A stretch of 64,000 nt of DNA, taken from NCBI RefSeq assembly GCF_002362315.1, contig NZ_MTZV01000004.1, forward strand, positions 1,550,001-1,614,000, read 5' to 3'. The DNA comes from Paraburkholderia acidicola. GTDB taxonomy: Bacteria > Pseudomonadota > Gammaproteobacteria > Burkholderiales > Burkholderiaceae. Below, in pieces: positions 35,339 to 44,223 of the stretch. Each line of letters starts with the position of its first letter. Position 1 is the first letter of the stretch. The position numbers were made by a program, and so were the translations under genes. The notes beneath the pieces were generated by a model. It did no database searches. It was not told the origin of the DNA and saw only the letters and a list, made by a program, of their open reading frames with translations.

Positions 35339-36589
35339 GTGCAGACAGTCCAATCGACAGTGCGGATCAAGACGCAGTGGGTTCGCTGGGTCCAGGCCGC
35401 GGGCCTGGCCATCGCTGCGGCCTGCATCGGCGGATGCGGCGGTGGCGGAGGTAGCAGCGGCGGCGGTGGCGGTACGCCGATAACACCGGTCGGAGGTAAC
35501 CAGGTTGCGTTGACCGTCAACTCGGGTGTGGCCAATGTCGTGAACATTCCGACCGTCAGCGTCACGGTGTGCGCGCCGGGTTCGACCAGCAACTGCCAGA
35601 CGATCAATAACATCCAGGTCGATACGGGCTCATATGGGTTGCGGGTGCTCAGCTCGGCGCTCACTTCGTCGTTGTCCAGTGGGCTGCCGGTCACGACGGT
35701 GGGCAGCTCGCAGATCGCCGAATGCGCGCAATTCGCGATCGGCTACACGTGGGGCACCGTGCGGACCGCGAATGTGACGATCGGCAGCGAGACGGCCAGC
35801 AGCATCCCGGTGCAGATCATCGGTGACCTCGCGTCGTCGACGGTGCCGGCCACCGGCTGCGCCAATGGCCCGGCGCAAAATACGGCGAGCAACCTCGGCG
35901 CAAACGGCATTCTCGGTATCGGCGTGGCGCCCAACGATTGCGGCACGACCTGCGCAACCTCCGCCAACAACAGCATCTATTACGCGTGCCCGAGCGGCGC
36001 TAACTGCACGCGGACGACGCTGCCGGCCACGCAGCAGGTCGCGAACCCGGTGCCGCATTTCCCGGTCGACAACAACGGTGTCGTGCTGCAGATGCCGTCT
36101 ATCTCCGGCGCCGGTGCGTCATCGGCGTCCGGCACGTTGACGTTCGGTATCGGCACGCAGTCGAACAACACGCTGACGGCCAGCCAGACGTTTACGACGA
36201 ATAGCGCCGGCAATATGGTTAGCAGCACGTTCAACGGCAATACGGTGACGGCGTTCCTCGACTCGGGCTCGAACGCGTACTTCCTGTCCGACCAGACACT
36301 GACGCCGTGTACCAATAGCAACTACACCGGCTTCTACTGCCCGTCGTCGCCGACGTCCCGTACGGCTACCCTGGTCGGTTTGAACGGTGCAGTCGGTACG
36401 GTGACGATGAACGTCACCAATGCGGCGACGCTGTTCGGCAACGGCAACAACTACGCGTTCAACGATCTTGCTGGCAGCGGCAACCTGGGCCAGCTCGATC
36501 TCGGTTTGCCGTTCTTCTACGGCCGGACGATCTTCTTCGGCATGGATCGCACGGCGACCGGCGGCGCGGCGCCGTACGTCGCGTTCTAG
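35339..36589 (+). CDS. DUF3443-type lipoprotein with pepsin-like motifs
   Basis: 416 residues from GTG 35339, with GGGAGA upstream. Lipoprotein signal with the modified Cys33 in CIGGC, followed by a Gly/Ser linker. The main domain carries VDTGSYGLRVL (D95-S98), NGILGIG (189-195) and FLDSGSNAYFL (D308-S311), which resemble the two catalytic Asp motifs and the psi-loop of aspartic proteases. Several cysteines (130, 174, 201, 205, 217, 223) suggest disulfides, so the protein acts outside the cytoplasm. DUF3443 has no proven function; protease activity is inference. It forms a two-gene unit with DUF2844 between cheZ and flhB. Confidence 0.78.
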   Translation: MQTVQSTVRIKTQWVRWVQAAGLAIAAACIGGCGGGGGSSGGGGGTPITPVGGNQVALTVNSGVANVVNIPTVSVTVCAPGSTSNCQTINNIQVDTGSYGLRVLSSALTSSLSSGLPVTTVGSSQIAECAQFAIGYTWGTVRTANVTIGSETASSIPVQIIGDLASSTVPATGCANGPAQNTASNLGANGILGIGVAPNDCGTTCATSANNSIYYACPSGANCTRTTLPATQQVANPVPHFPVDNNGVVLQMPSISGAGASSASGTLTFGIGTQSNNTLTASQTFTTNSAGNMVSSTFNGNTVTAFLDSGSNAYFLSDQTLTPCTNSNYTGFYCPSSPTSRTATLVGLNGAVGTVTMNVTNAATLFGNGNNYAFNDLAGSGNLGQLDLGLPFFYGRTIFFGMDRTATGGAAPYVAF

Positions 36590-36710
36590 GTGTATGACGG
36601 CGCGCTGACCCTGGGCGACGAGTTGTCCGGGCCGGCGCGCTGGGTCGAAATCCTGAGCTAGCGCGCCAGCCCGATCTGGCGCGCGGCAACTGCTGCCGCG
36701 CGGCCTGAAG

Positions 36711-36736
36711 TGTCCACAACCCGTGTCCACAACCCG
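36711..36736. repeat. tandem 13-bp direct repeat in the flhB upstream region
   Basis: TGTCCACAACCCG occurs twice head to tail (36711-36723 and 36724-36736). Before it, two overlapping GC-rich hairpins (GCGCGCCAG / CTGGCGCGC at 36661-36684, and GCGCGGCA / TGCCGCGC just after) exclude each other. Confidence 0.6.
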
Positions 36737-36776
36737 CGCCCGCCGCGCCGCTTCCCCATCCTCCGAAATACCCCCG

Positions 36777-36833
36777 TTTCCCCGTCCTTATCCGCCGATG
36801 GCGTCTCGACGTCTGCGGGAATAATCGCTGTCA
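36777..36833 (+). promoter_or_regulatory. class II flagellar promoter block of flhBA
   Basis: A 57-bp block runs from TTTCCCC through CTTATCC, CGAT and CTCGACG to AATAATCG and TGTCA. It matches the block upstream of flhF (40244-40300) at 44 of 57 positions with no gap. AATAAT at 36820-36825 is the likely -10. The rest probably holds the FlhDC site, which is inference. Confidence 0.65.
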
Positions 36834-36872
36834 CTGGAAAACGGCATCGTGCCGTCTCGTCTGGAGAGCCTG

Positions 36873-38090
36873 GTGGCAGAGGACAGCGACCTCGAAAAAA
36901 CCGAAGCAGCCACTCCCCGGCGGGTCGACAAGGCCCGCGAGGAAGGACAGGTCGCGCGCTCGCGTGAGCTGGCTTCGTTCGCGCTGCTGTCGGCGGGTTT
37001 CTTTGGCGTGTGGGGCATGGCCGGGCCGATCGCCACACATCTGCGCGCAATGCTGCGCAACTCGTTCACGTTCGACCACACGGCCGTTTTCGATTCGCAC
37101 CAGATGATGAGCGGCGCGGCCGTGGCGGGCCGCGAGGGCCTGTACGCGCTCGCGCCGGTGCTCGGACTGACCGGTGCCGCAGCATTGTTCGCACCGATGG
37201 CGCTGGGCGGCTGGCTGATCTCGAGCAAATCGCTCGAACCCAATTTCGGCCGCTTGAATCCGCTCGCCGGCCTTGGCCGTATTTTCTCGATCAATGGTCC
37301 GATCCAGCTTGGGTTGTCGCTGGCGAAGACGCTGGTGGTGGGGCTGGTGGGCGGCATAGCGGTCTGGCAGCGGCGCGACGAGGTGATCGCGCTCTGCACG
37401 CAGCCGCTCGATGTGGCGCTCGCCAACGCGGGTCATCTGATCGCCGTGTGTTGCGCCATGACGGTGGCGGGCATGTTGCTCGTGGCCGCGCTCGACGTGC
37501 CGTATCAACTCTGGCAGTTCCAGAAAAAACTCCGCATGACCAAGGATGAAGTGAAGCGCGAACACCGCGAGAACGAAGGCGACCCGCTGGTGAAGGGGCG
37601 CATCCGTTCGCAGGCGCGCGCGCTGGCCCGCCGCCGGATGATGTCCGAGGTGCCGAAGGCCGACGTCGTCGTGACGAACCCGACGCACTTCGCGGTCGCG
37701 CTGAAGTACACCGACGGCGAGATGCGCGCGCCGAAGGTGGTGGCGAAGGGTGTGAATCTCGTCGCGCTGCGCATCCGCGAGATCGCCGCCGAACACAACG
37801 TGCCGCTGCTCGAAGCGCCGCCGCTCGCGCGGGCGCTCTATCACAACGTCGATTTGAACCGCGAGATTCCAGGTGCGCTATACGGCGCGGTCGCGGAGGT
37901 GCTAGCGTGGGTCTACCAGCTGCGCCGCTTCAATACCGAAGGCGGGATCGCACCGTCGGTGCCGACGAGCTTCGACGTGCCTGCCGATCTCGACAAGGGC
38001 GCGATCTCCGACGACGAAGCCGCCGAAGAAGCCGCCGAAGCGCTCGCTAAAGAAGACGAAGACAACGCTCGACGCGGAGGCCGCGCATGA
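36873..38090 (+). CDS. flhB: flagellar type III export protein FlhB
   Basis: 405 residues from GTG 36873 (GGAG 7 bases upstream; N-terminus AEDSDLEKTEAATPRRVDKA). This start places the autocleavage site N269-P270-T-H exactly at the E. coli position, which supports it over GTG 36849. Four membrane helices (about 25-215) and a cytoplasmic domain that switches export specificity from rod/hook to filament proteins. The C-terminus beyond 350 is Ala/Glu-rich. The stop overlaps flhA (ATGA). Confidence 0.96.
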   Translation: MAEDSDLEKTEAATPRRVDKAREEGQVARSRELASFALLSAGFFGVWGMAGPIATHLRAMLRNSFTFDHTAVFDSHQMMSGAAVAGREGLYALAPVLGLTGAAALFAPMALGGWLISSKSLEPNFGRLNPLAGLGRIFSINGPIQLGLSLAKTLVVGLVGGIAVWQRRDEVIALCTQPLDVALANAGHLIAVCCAMTVAGMLLVAALDVPYQLWQFQKKLRMTKDEVKREHRENEGDPLVKGRIRSQARALARRRMMSEVPKADVVVTNPTHFAVALKYTDGEMRAPKVVAKGVNLVALRIREIAAEHNVPLLEAPPLARALYHNVDLNREIPGALYGAVAEVLAWVYQLRRFNTEGGIAPSVPTSFDVPADLDKGAISDDEAAEEAAEALAKEDEDNARRGGRA

Positions 38091-40189
38091 ACACCCGCGC
38101 CGGTTTCCTCTCGCGGCGGCCCGACGTGCTGGCCGGTACCAACCTGCGGGCGCTCGCCGGGCCGGTGCTGATCTGCATGATCCTCGGCATGATGATCCTG
38201 CCGTTGCCGCCGTTCCTGCTCGATCTGCTGTTCACGTTCAACATCGCGCTGTCGGTGATGGTGCTGCTCGTCAGCATGTACACGATGAAGCCGCTCGATT
38301 TCGCCGCGTTCCCGAGCGTGCTGCTGTTCTCGACGCTGCTGCGACTGTCGCTGAACGTCGCCTCGACGCGCGTCGTGCTGCTCGAAGGTCACACCGGTCC
38401 CGACGCGGCCGGGCAGGTGATCGAGGCGTTCGGGCACTTCCTCGTGGGCGGTAATTTCGCGGTCGGTATCGTCGTGTTCATCATCCTGATGGTGATCAAC
38501 TTCATGGTGATCACGAAGGGCGCCGGCCGGATCGCCGAAGTGTCGGCGCGCTTCACGCTCGATGCGATGCCCGGCAAGCAGATGGCCATCGACGCCGACC
38601 TCAACGCCGGTCTCGTCAACGAAGAACAGGCCCGCAAGCGCCGCCTCGAAGTCGCGCAGGAAGCCGAGTTCTACGGTTCGATGGATGGGGCGAGCAAGTT
38701 CGTGCGCGGCGATGCGATCGCCGGGCTGCTGATCATGGTGATCAATATTCTCGGCGGGTTGATCGTCGGGATGGCGCAGCACGGCATGGACTTCGCGTCG
38801 GCGGGCAAGACCTACACGCTGCTCACGATCGGCGATGGCCTCGTTGCGCAGATTCCGTCGCTGGTCATTTCGACGGCGGCCGGCGTGATCGTGTCGCGCG
38901 TCGCGACCAACGAAGACATCGGCACGCAGCTCACCGGCCAGCTGTTCACGAACCCGCGCGTGCTGATGATCACCGGCAGCATTCTCGTGCTGATGGGCCT
39001 GATTCCCGGCATGCCGCACTTCGCGTTCCTGCTGCTTGGCGGCGGCGCGATCCAGCTTGGCCGCGTGATGAGCAAGCGCGCGGTGGACCGCAAGAGCGCA
39101 TCGGCGCTGGTGGATGTCATACCGGCTGCGATGACGCCGGTCGAAAACAGCGAAGCGAGCTGGGAAGACGTGACGCTGATCGACACGCTCGGTCTCGAAG
39201 TGGGCTACCGGCTGATCCCGCTCGTCGACAAGAACTCCGACGGCGAACTGCTCAAGCGGATCAAGAGCATCCGCAAGAAATTCGCGCAGGAAATTGGCTT
39301 CCTGCCGCCGGTGATCCATATCCGCGACAACCTGGAATTGCGCCCCAACGGCTACCGGATCGCGCTGAAGGGTGTCGAGGTCGGCATCGGCGAGGCGTAT
39401 CCGGGCCAGTGGCTCGCGATCAATCCAGGCCAGGTTACCGCGGCGCTGCCCGGCACGCCGACGCAAGACCCAGCGTTCGGCCTGCCCGCCATCTGGATCG
39501 ATACGAACATGCGCGAACAGGCGCAGGTGTACGGCTACACGGTCGTCGATTCGAGCACCGTCGTCGCCACGCATCTGAACCATCTGGTCGTCACGCACGC
39601 ATCCGAACTGCTGGGCCGCCAGGAAGTGCAGGCGCTGATCGAGCGGATGTCGAAAGACACGCCGTCGCTTGTCGAAGACCTCGTGCCGAAGACGATCTCG
39701 CTGACCACGCTGCAGAAGGTGCTGCAAAGCCTGCTGGAAGAGGGTGTGCCGATCCGTGACATGCGCACGATCCTCGAAGCGCTCGCCGAGCACGCAGCGA
39801 AAATGCCCGACGCTCACGATCTGACGGCGGTCGTGCGACTCGCGCTGGGTCGCGCGATCACGCAGCAGTGGTTCCCCGGTAGCGGCGACATGCAGGTGAT
39901 GGGCCTCGATTCGAACCTCGAACGGGTGCTGTCGCAGGCGCTCGCGACCGGTGCGAACCCCGGCCTCGAACCGGGCCTTGCTCACACGCTGCTCACCGAA
40001 ACGCAGAAGGCGATGACACGCCAGCAGAACCTCGGGCTCGCACCGGTGCTGCTCGTCCAGCATTCGCTGCGCGCGATGCTCGCGCGCTTCCTGCGCCGCA
40101 GCCTGCCGCAGCTGAAGGTGCTGTCGTACGCGGAAGTGCCCGACACCCGGACTATCAAGGTCGTCAACCTGATCGGCGCGCACGGCTGA
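38087..40189 (+). CDS. flhA: flagellar type III export gate protein FlhA
   Basis: 700 residues. About eight membrane helices in the first 330 residues, including the conserved LSLNVASTRVVLLEGHTG segment and the FHIPEP-type loop (KQMAIDADLNAGLVNEEQAR). The large cytoplasmic ring domain (about 355-690) docks chaperone-substrate complexes. It starts within the flhB stop and is co-transcribed from the class II promoter. Confidence 0.97.
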   Translation: MNTRAGFLSRRPDVLAGTNLRALAGPVLICMILGMMILPLPPFLLDLLFTFNIALSVMVLLVSMYTMKPLDFAAFPSVLLFSTLLRLSLNVASTRVVLLEGHTGPDAAGQVIEAFGHFLVGGNFAVGIVVFIILMVINFMVITKGAGRIAEVSARFTLDAMPGKQMAIDADLNAGLVNEEQARKRRLEVAQEAEFYGSMDGASKFVRGDAIAGLLIMVINILGGLIVGMAQHGMDFASAGKTYTLLTIGDGLVAQIPSLVISTAAGVIVSRVATNEDIGTQLTGQLFTNPRVLMITGSILVLMGLIPGMPHFAFLLLGGGAIQLGRVMSKRAVDRKSASALVDVIPAAMTPVENSEASWEDVTLIDTLGLEVGYRLIPLVDKNSDGELLKRIKSIRKKFAQEIGFLPPVIHIRDNLELRPNGYRIALKGVEVGIGEAYPGQWLAINPGQVTAALPGTPTQDPAFGLPAIWIDTNMREQAQVYGYTVVDSSTVVATHLNHLVVTHASELLGRQEVQALIERMSKDTPSLVEDLVPKTISLTTLQKVLQSLLEEGVPIRDMRTILEALAEHAAKMPDAHDLTAVVRLALGRAITQQWFPGSGDMQVMGLDSNLERVLSQALATGANPGLEPGLAHTLLTETQKAMTRQQNLGLAPVLLVQHSLRAMLARFLRRSLPQLKVLSYAEVPDTRTIKVVNLIGAHG

Positions 40190-40243
40190 GCGCGGTGGCG
40201 GCGTTGCTGCCGCTGCCGCCGCCGATCAGTCGAATTGCCCGCC

Positions 40244-40300
40244 TTTCCCCTCCCTTATCCATCGATCGTCGCTCGACGCCTTTGGCAATAATCGTTGTCA
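40244..40300 (+). promoter_or_regulatory. class II flagellar promoter block of flhF-flhG-fliA
   Basis: The second copy of the 57-bp block seen before flhB: TTTCCCC at 40244-40250, CTTATCC, CGAT, CTCGACG and the -10-like AATAAT at 40287-40292, then CG-TTGTCA. It lies 58 bases before the flhF start. Confidence 0.65.
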
Positions 40301-40357
40301 TGGGTAGCGGTATGTGAGGGTACGTGGCCGCTCCGTTCATCTCGCCGGGAGTCCAGC

Positions 40358-42118
40358 TTGAACATCCGAAAATTTATCGGCGCCACCACCCGCGACGCGC
40401 TGCGTCTCGTGCGCGAGGCGCTGGGTCCGGACGCCGTCGTGCTGTCGAATCGCACGGTCGACGACGGCACCGTCGAGATCGTCGCGCTGGCCGACAGCGA
40501 ACTGGCTTCGATCAAGCCTGGCGCTACAGCACCGGCTGCCGCAGCGGCATCGGCTCCGCGTGCGGCAGTGACCCATGGCACGACACCAGGCGCCGCAGTG
40601 GCGAACCCGTACGCGAGCGGCATGCCGGATGTGTTCTCGTCGGTATTTGGCGCGAGCCCAGAAGCGGGCACCGAGCGTATGTCGAACAACGGCGCCGAAG
40701 AGCTGGCCGCTGCGGCAACGCGAGAGCCGGCCGCGCGCGGTGAATCTACGCGTAGCAAGGACGCTGCTGCTGCCGCACCGCGCACGCTCGCCGAATCGAA
40801 CCCCTGGCTGATCGACCACGCGCGCAAGGTCGCCGTTCAGGCCGGCCATGGCGCGATGACACCGGCGGTCGCGATGGCGAAGGGTCTGGGCGCACCGGGC
40901 GAACTGCAGACCCCCGAAACATCGCGTGCGGACACACCGGAATGGGCTCGCGAAGGCGCACAGCTGGCCGCGCGCCGCGCTGCGCAACGTGCCAATACGC
41001 AGGCTGCGGCGCCCGCTGACGAAGCACGCCGTGCGTCGAACCCATCCGCTGCATCGACTGCATCCACCGCATCGGCCACGCTCCCCGCCGGCACGGCAGC
41101 ATCGATGACCGAGGCGATCAATCGACGCGTCGAGCAGATCGTCAACGACACCGTGATGCACGAACTCGCGTCGATGCGCGGCATGATGGAAGAACAGTTC
41201 ACCGGCCTGCTGTGGGCGGACCGCCAGCGCCGCGGGCCGACGCACGCCGCGCTGACCAAGCACCTGTTCGCCGCCGGCTTCTCGGCGCAACTCGTGCAGA
41301 TGATGATCGACAACATGCCGGAGACCGACGGCATGGAAGCCGGCATGAACTGGGTGCGCTCGGTACTCGCGACGAACCTGCCGGTGATGGAAAACGAAGA
41401 CGAGCTGATGGAGCGCGGCGGCGTGTTCGCGCTGATGGGACCGACTGGAGTCGGCAAGACGACGACGACCGCGAAGCTCGCCGCGCGCTGCGTGATGCGC
41501 TTCGGCGCGAGCAAGGTCGCGTTGCTCACCACCGATAGCTACCGGATCGGCGGTCACGAGCAACTGCGGATTTTCGGCCGGATTCTCGGCGTGTCGGTGC
41601 ATGCGGTGAAGGACAGCGCCGATCTGCAACTCGCACTGTCCGAGCTGCGCAACAAGCACATTGTGTTGATCGACACGATCGGTATGAGCCAGCGCGACCG
41701 GCAGGTCTCCGACCAGATCGCGATGCTGTGCCGTGCCGGACAACCGGTGCAGCGCCTGCTGCTGCTGAACGCGACCTGCCACGGCGACACGCTGAACGAA
41801 GTCGTGCAGGCGTATCAGAGCGCGCCGGATCAGCAACCGCTCGCCGGTTGCATCCTGACCAAGCTCGATGAAGCGACCAACCTGGGCAGCACGCTCGATA
41901 CGGTGATTCGCTACCGCTTGCCGGTGCATTACGTGTCGACGGGACAGAAGGTGCCGGAGAACCTCTACGTCGCAACGAAGAAATTCCTGATCAAGAGCGC
42001 GTTCTGCATTCCGCGCGACAGTTCGCCTTTCGTGCCGCAGGACGACGACATTCCGCCGCTGCTGTCGGCGCTGTCCGCGCGTTCGACGGCCGACATGCAC
42101 GAGGTCCGCTTTGGATAA
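40358..42118 (+). CDS. flhF: flagellar polar-placement GTPase FlhF
   Basis: 586 residues from TTG 40358 (GGGAG upstream; N-terminus NIRKFIGATTRDALRLVREA). Architecture: B domain (1-60), a long Ala-rich linker (about 60-265), then an SRP-type NG domain with G1 GPTGVGKTTTTAKLAAR (about 364-380), TDSYRIGGHEQL, LIDTIGMSQRD at G3 (Ile-Gly where SRP GTPases usually have Ala-Gly), and TKLDEATNLG at G4. It works with FlhG in flagellar number and site. It overlaps flhG by 8 bases. Confidence 0.95.
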   Translation: MNIRKFIGATTRDALRLVREALGPDAVVLSNRTVDDGTVEIVALADSELASIKPGATAPAAAAASAPRAAVTHGTTPGAAVANPYASGMPDVFSSVFGASPEAGTERMSNNGAEELAAAATREPAARGESTRSKDAAAAAPRTLAESNPWLIDHARKVAVQAGHGAMTPAVAMAKGLGAPGELQTPETSRADTPEWAREGAQLAARRAAQRANTQAAAPADEARRASNPSAASTASTASATLPAGTAASMTEAINRRVEQIVNDTVMHELASMRGMMEEQFTGLLWADRQRRGPTHAALTKHLFAAGFSAQLVQMMIDNMPETDGMEAGMNWVRSVLATNLPVMENEDELMERGGVFALMGPTGVGKTTTTAKLAARCVMRFGASKVALLTTDSYRIGGHEQLRIFGRILGVSVHAVKDSADLQLALSELRNKHIVLIDTIGMSQRDRQVSDQIAMLCRAGQPVQRLLLLNATCHGDTLNEVVQAYQSAPDQQPLAGCILTKLDEATNLGSTLDTVIRYRLPVHYVSTGQKVPENLYVATKKFLIKSAFCIPRDSSPFVPQDDDIPPLLSALSARSTADMHEVRFG

Positions 42119-42980
42119 ACGTGTGCCCGATCAGGCGGAAGGGCTGCGGCGACTGCTCGCCCGCGGCGGCGCGCGGGTGATTTCGGTGACCGGCGGCTCG
42201 CCGCGCGCGGGGGCCACGACGACGGTCCTCAATCTCGCGACGGCACTCGCCGAGCAGGGCAAGGACGTGCTCGTGATCGACGAGTGTCTGGGTGCGGGCT
42301 CGGTTAGCGCTGGCCTCGGTGGGATACGCAGTGCAGGCAGTTTTATCGACGTTGCGCGCGGCGAGTTACCGCTTGAGCGCGCGGTAATGCGACATCCACT
42401 GGGCTTCGGCGTGCTGGCTGCATCGCGTGCGAATCGCGAGGGCTGCACGCCGTCGCAGCTTGCCGCGGTGCTCGAGGGTTCCGCCGACATCGTGCTGATC
42501 GATGCGCAGCTCGATCGCCAGGGCGCGTTGTCGGCGCTGGCGCTGCAGGCGCACGACGTGATGATCGTGATGCGGGTTGCCGCTCAGGCGATCACTGAGA
42601 CCTATGCGTGCATGAAGCGACTGCACTACGCACATGCGATCGCGCAGTTTCGCGTGGTCGTGAATCACGTGCAAAGCATCGACGATGCGCGCACTGCGTT
42701 CGAAAACCTTGCGGGTGTGGCGGGGCGTTATCTGTCGGTGGCGCTGGAAGCGGCCGGCTGCATCGCCGCCGATGTGCGGATCGTGCGGGCGCTCGAACTG
42801 TCGCGCTGCGTGGTCGATGCATTTCCATCGACGCCGGCGGCGCGCGGCTACCGGCACCTTGCCGCGCAATTGCAGTACTGGCCGATGCGGCCAGCGATGT
42901 CGTCGCGCGCGCCGTGGCTGGCGAGCGCGACCGTAACAGCGGCGCAACACGCCGACCAACCGTCCGCGCAGCACGCCTGA
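42111..42980 (+). CDS. flhG: FlhG/FleN-like MinD-family protein with degenerate P-loop
   Basis: 289 residues from TTG 42111 (GTG 42123 is an alternative). A MinD/ParA fold by sequence: VISVTGGSPRAGATTTVLNL (24-43), VLVIDECLGAGSVSAGLG and ADIVLIDAQL. In the deviant Walker A motif (normally GKGGVGKTT) both lysines are missing: Ser30 replaces the first and Ala35 the second. The DTxAG switch II is replaced by DAQLD. ATP hydrolysis is therefore doubtful. Position between flhF and fliA fits FlhG, which limits flagellar number. Confidence 0.9.
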   Translation: MDKRVPDQAEGLRRLLARGGARVISVTGGSPRAGATTTVLNLATALAEQGKDVLVIDECLGAGSVSAGLGGIRSAGSFIDVARGELPLERAVMRHPLGFGVLAASRANREGCTPSQLAAVLEGSADIVLIDAQLDRQGALSALALQAHDVMIVMRVAAQAITETYACMKRLHYAHAIAQFRVVVNHVQSIDDARTAFENLAGVAGRYLSVALEAAGCIAADVRIVRALELSRCVVDAFPSTPAARGYRHLAAQLQYWPMRPAMSSRAPWLASATVTAAQHADQPSAQHA

Positions 42981-43005
42981 AGGCGCCACGGACAAGGGGA
43001 GCACG

Positions 43006-43740
43006 ATGTACAACGCGCAGGGAAAGATCTCCCAGGCCGACGTCCTGACCAAATATGCGCCGCTCGTGCGGCGGCTCGGTCTGCAGCTCGTCGCGAGGAT
43101 GCCGGCGAGTGTCGATCTCGACGATCTGATCCAGGCCGGCATGATCGGCTTGCTCGATGCGGCGGGCCGTTACAAGGAGGATCAGGGCGCGCAGTTCGAA
43201 ACCTACGCGAGCCAGCGGATTCGTGGCGCGATGCTCGACGAGCTGCGCAGCAACGACTGGCTGCCGCGCAGCCTGCGCCGTACGTCGCGCGAAGTCGAGG
43301 CGGCAGTGCATCGCGTGGAACAACGCCTGGGCCACTCGGCCAGCGAGGCGGAGATCGCCGATCACCTGAACATGCCGCTCGACGAATACCAGTCGATGCT
43401 GCAGGACCTGCACGGCAGCCAGCTGATTTACTACGAAGACTTCGATCGTTCCGCTGAGGATGAACCGTTTCTCGATCGCTATTGCGTCGATCATTCGGAC
43501 CCGCTGTCGGCGTTGCTCGACGACAGTTTGCGCACGGCGTTGATCGAGGCCATCGATCGATTGCCCGAACGCGAGAAGCTGCTGATGTCGCTTTACTACG
43601 AACGCGGGATGAACCTGCGTGAGATTGGGGCGGTGATGGAGGTGAGCGAGTCACGGGTGTGTCAGTTGCACAGCCAGGCGGTGGCGCGGTTGCGCACGCG
43701 GTTGCGGGAGATGGCGTGGGCGAATGCGGAGGCGGGGTGA
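43006..43740 (+). CDS. fliA: flagellar sigma factor FliA (sigma-28)
   Basis: 244 residues, normal length. Region 2 (YAPLVRRLGLQLVARMPASV, DLIQAGMIGLLDAAGRY, FETYASQRIRGAMLDELR), region 3 (about 85-140) and region 4 with the helix-turn-helix MNLREIGAVMEVSESRVCQL. It directs RNA polymerase to the class III promoters seen here and is held by FlgM until the hook is complete. GGGGAG precedes the ATG. Last gene of the flhF-flhG-fliA unit. Confidence 0.97.
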   Translation: MYNAQGKISQADVLTKYAPLVRRLGLQLVARMPASVDLDDLIQAGMIGLLDAAGRYKEDQGAQFETYASQRIRGAMLDELRSNDWLPRSLRRTSREVEAAVHRVEQRLGHSASEAEIADHLNMPLDEYQSMLQDLHGSQLIYYEDFDRSAEDEPFLDRYCVDHSDPLSALLDDSLRTALIEAIDRLPEREKLLMSLYYERGMNLREIGAVMEVSESRVCQLHSQAVARLRTRLREMAWANAEAG

Positions 43741-44223
43741 GGGGTAGCTAAGCCGCGTCGTTGTGCAATAAGCAGGTGTTCCCGCGCCTGGCGAATGACT
43801 CGTCAATCAATAATCTGTCGTACAGGTTAGTACTCGATATGCTGCCTTCGAATGTTTCCACGTCGACAGGCAGTAGTCAGTCACATCAATCTTCCTGGTT
43901 CAATCTCCTGCGTACTAAACGCTGCGACGTCGCACAGCGTAGCTAAAACACGCAGTGCAAGATTGCGCGCCGTACGTCTATGGGAAATTCAATTTCATTA
44001 CACGTATAGCGTTAACTCAATGCGGACCATAAATAAGTTTTACTTTTCGATTCTCCATCGCACCGCCATTGTGTGAGCCGTAAAGCGGATCAGATGGCGA
44101 TTTCTTAAGGTTTCTTAAGGAATCGTTGGTTGATAGTCGCCGATCGAGCGCGGAAGAAGCTTGAGGACTCACGCCGCTCCATGTACCGACGGTCAGACCA
44201 ATAAACGAAATGGAGACGAAGAC
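43741..44223. other. 483-bp intergenic stretch of lower GC
   Basis: No gene supported. Composition drops sharply after fliA. A perfect 10-bp tandem repeat, TTTCTTAAGG twice, lies at 44101-44120 and contains two CTTAAG palindromes. A GGAGACGAAGAC precedes the lipoprotein start. No convincing fliA terminator or promoter was found. Confidence 0.5.

Noticed and set aside
37913-40183. 756-codon open frame antisense to flhA
   Set aside because: Mirror of flhA codons, His/Asp/Arg-rich, no binding site and no family resemblance.
40337-42100. 587-codon open frame antisense to flhF
   Set aside because: Same shadow effect; FlhF on the plus strand has full GTPase motifs.
43761-43946. 61-codon ORF after fliA
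   Set aside because: No plausible product, poor codon pattern and AT-rich intergenic context; not supported as a gene.
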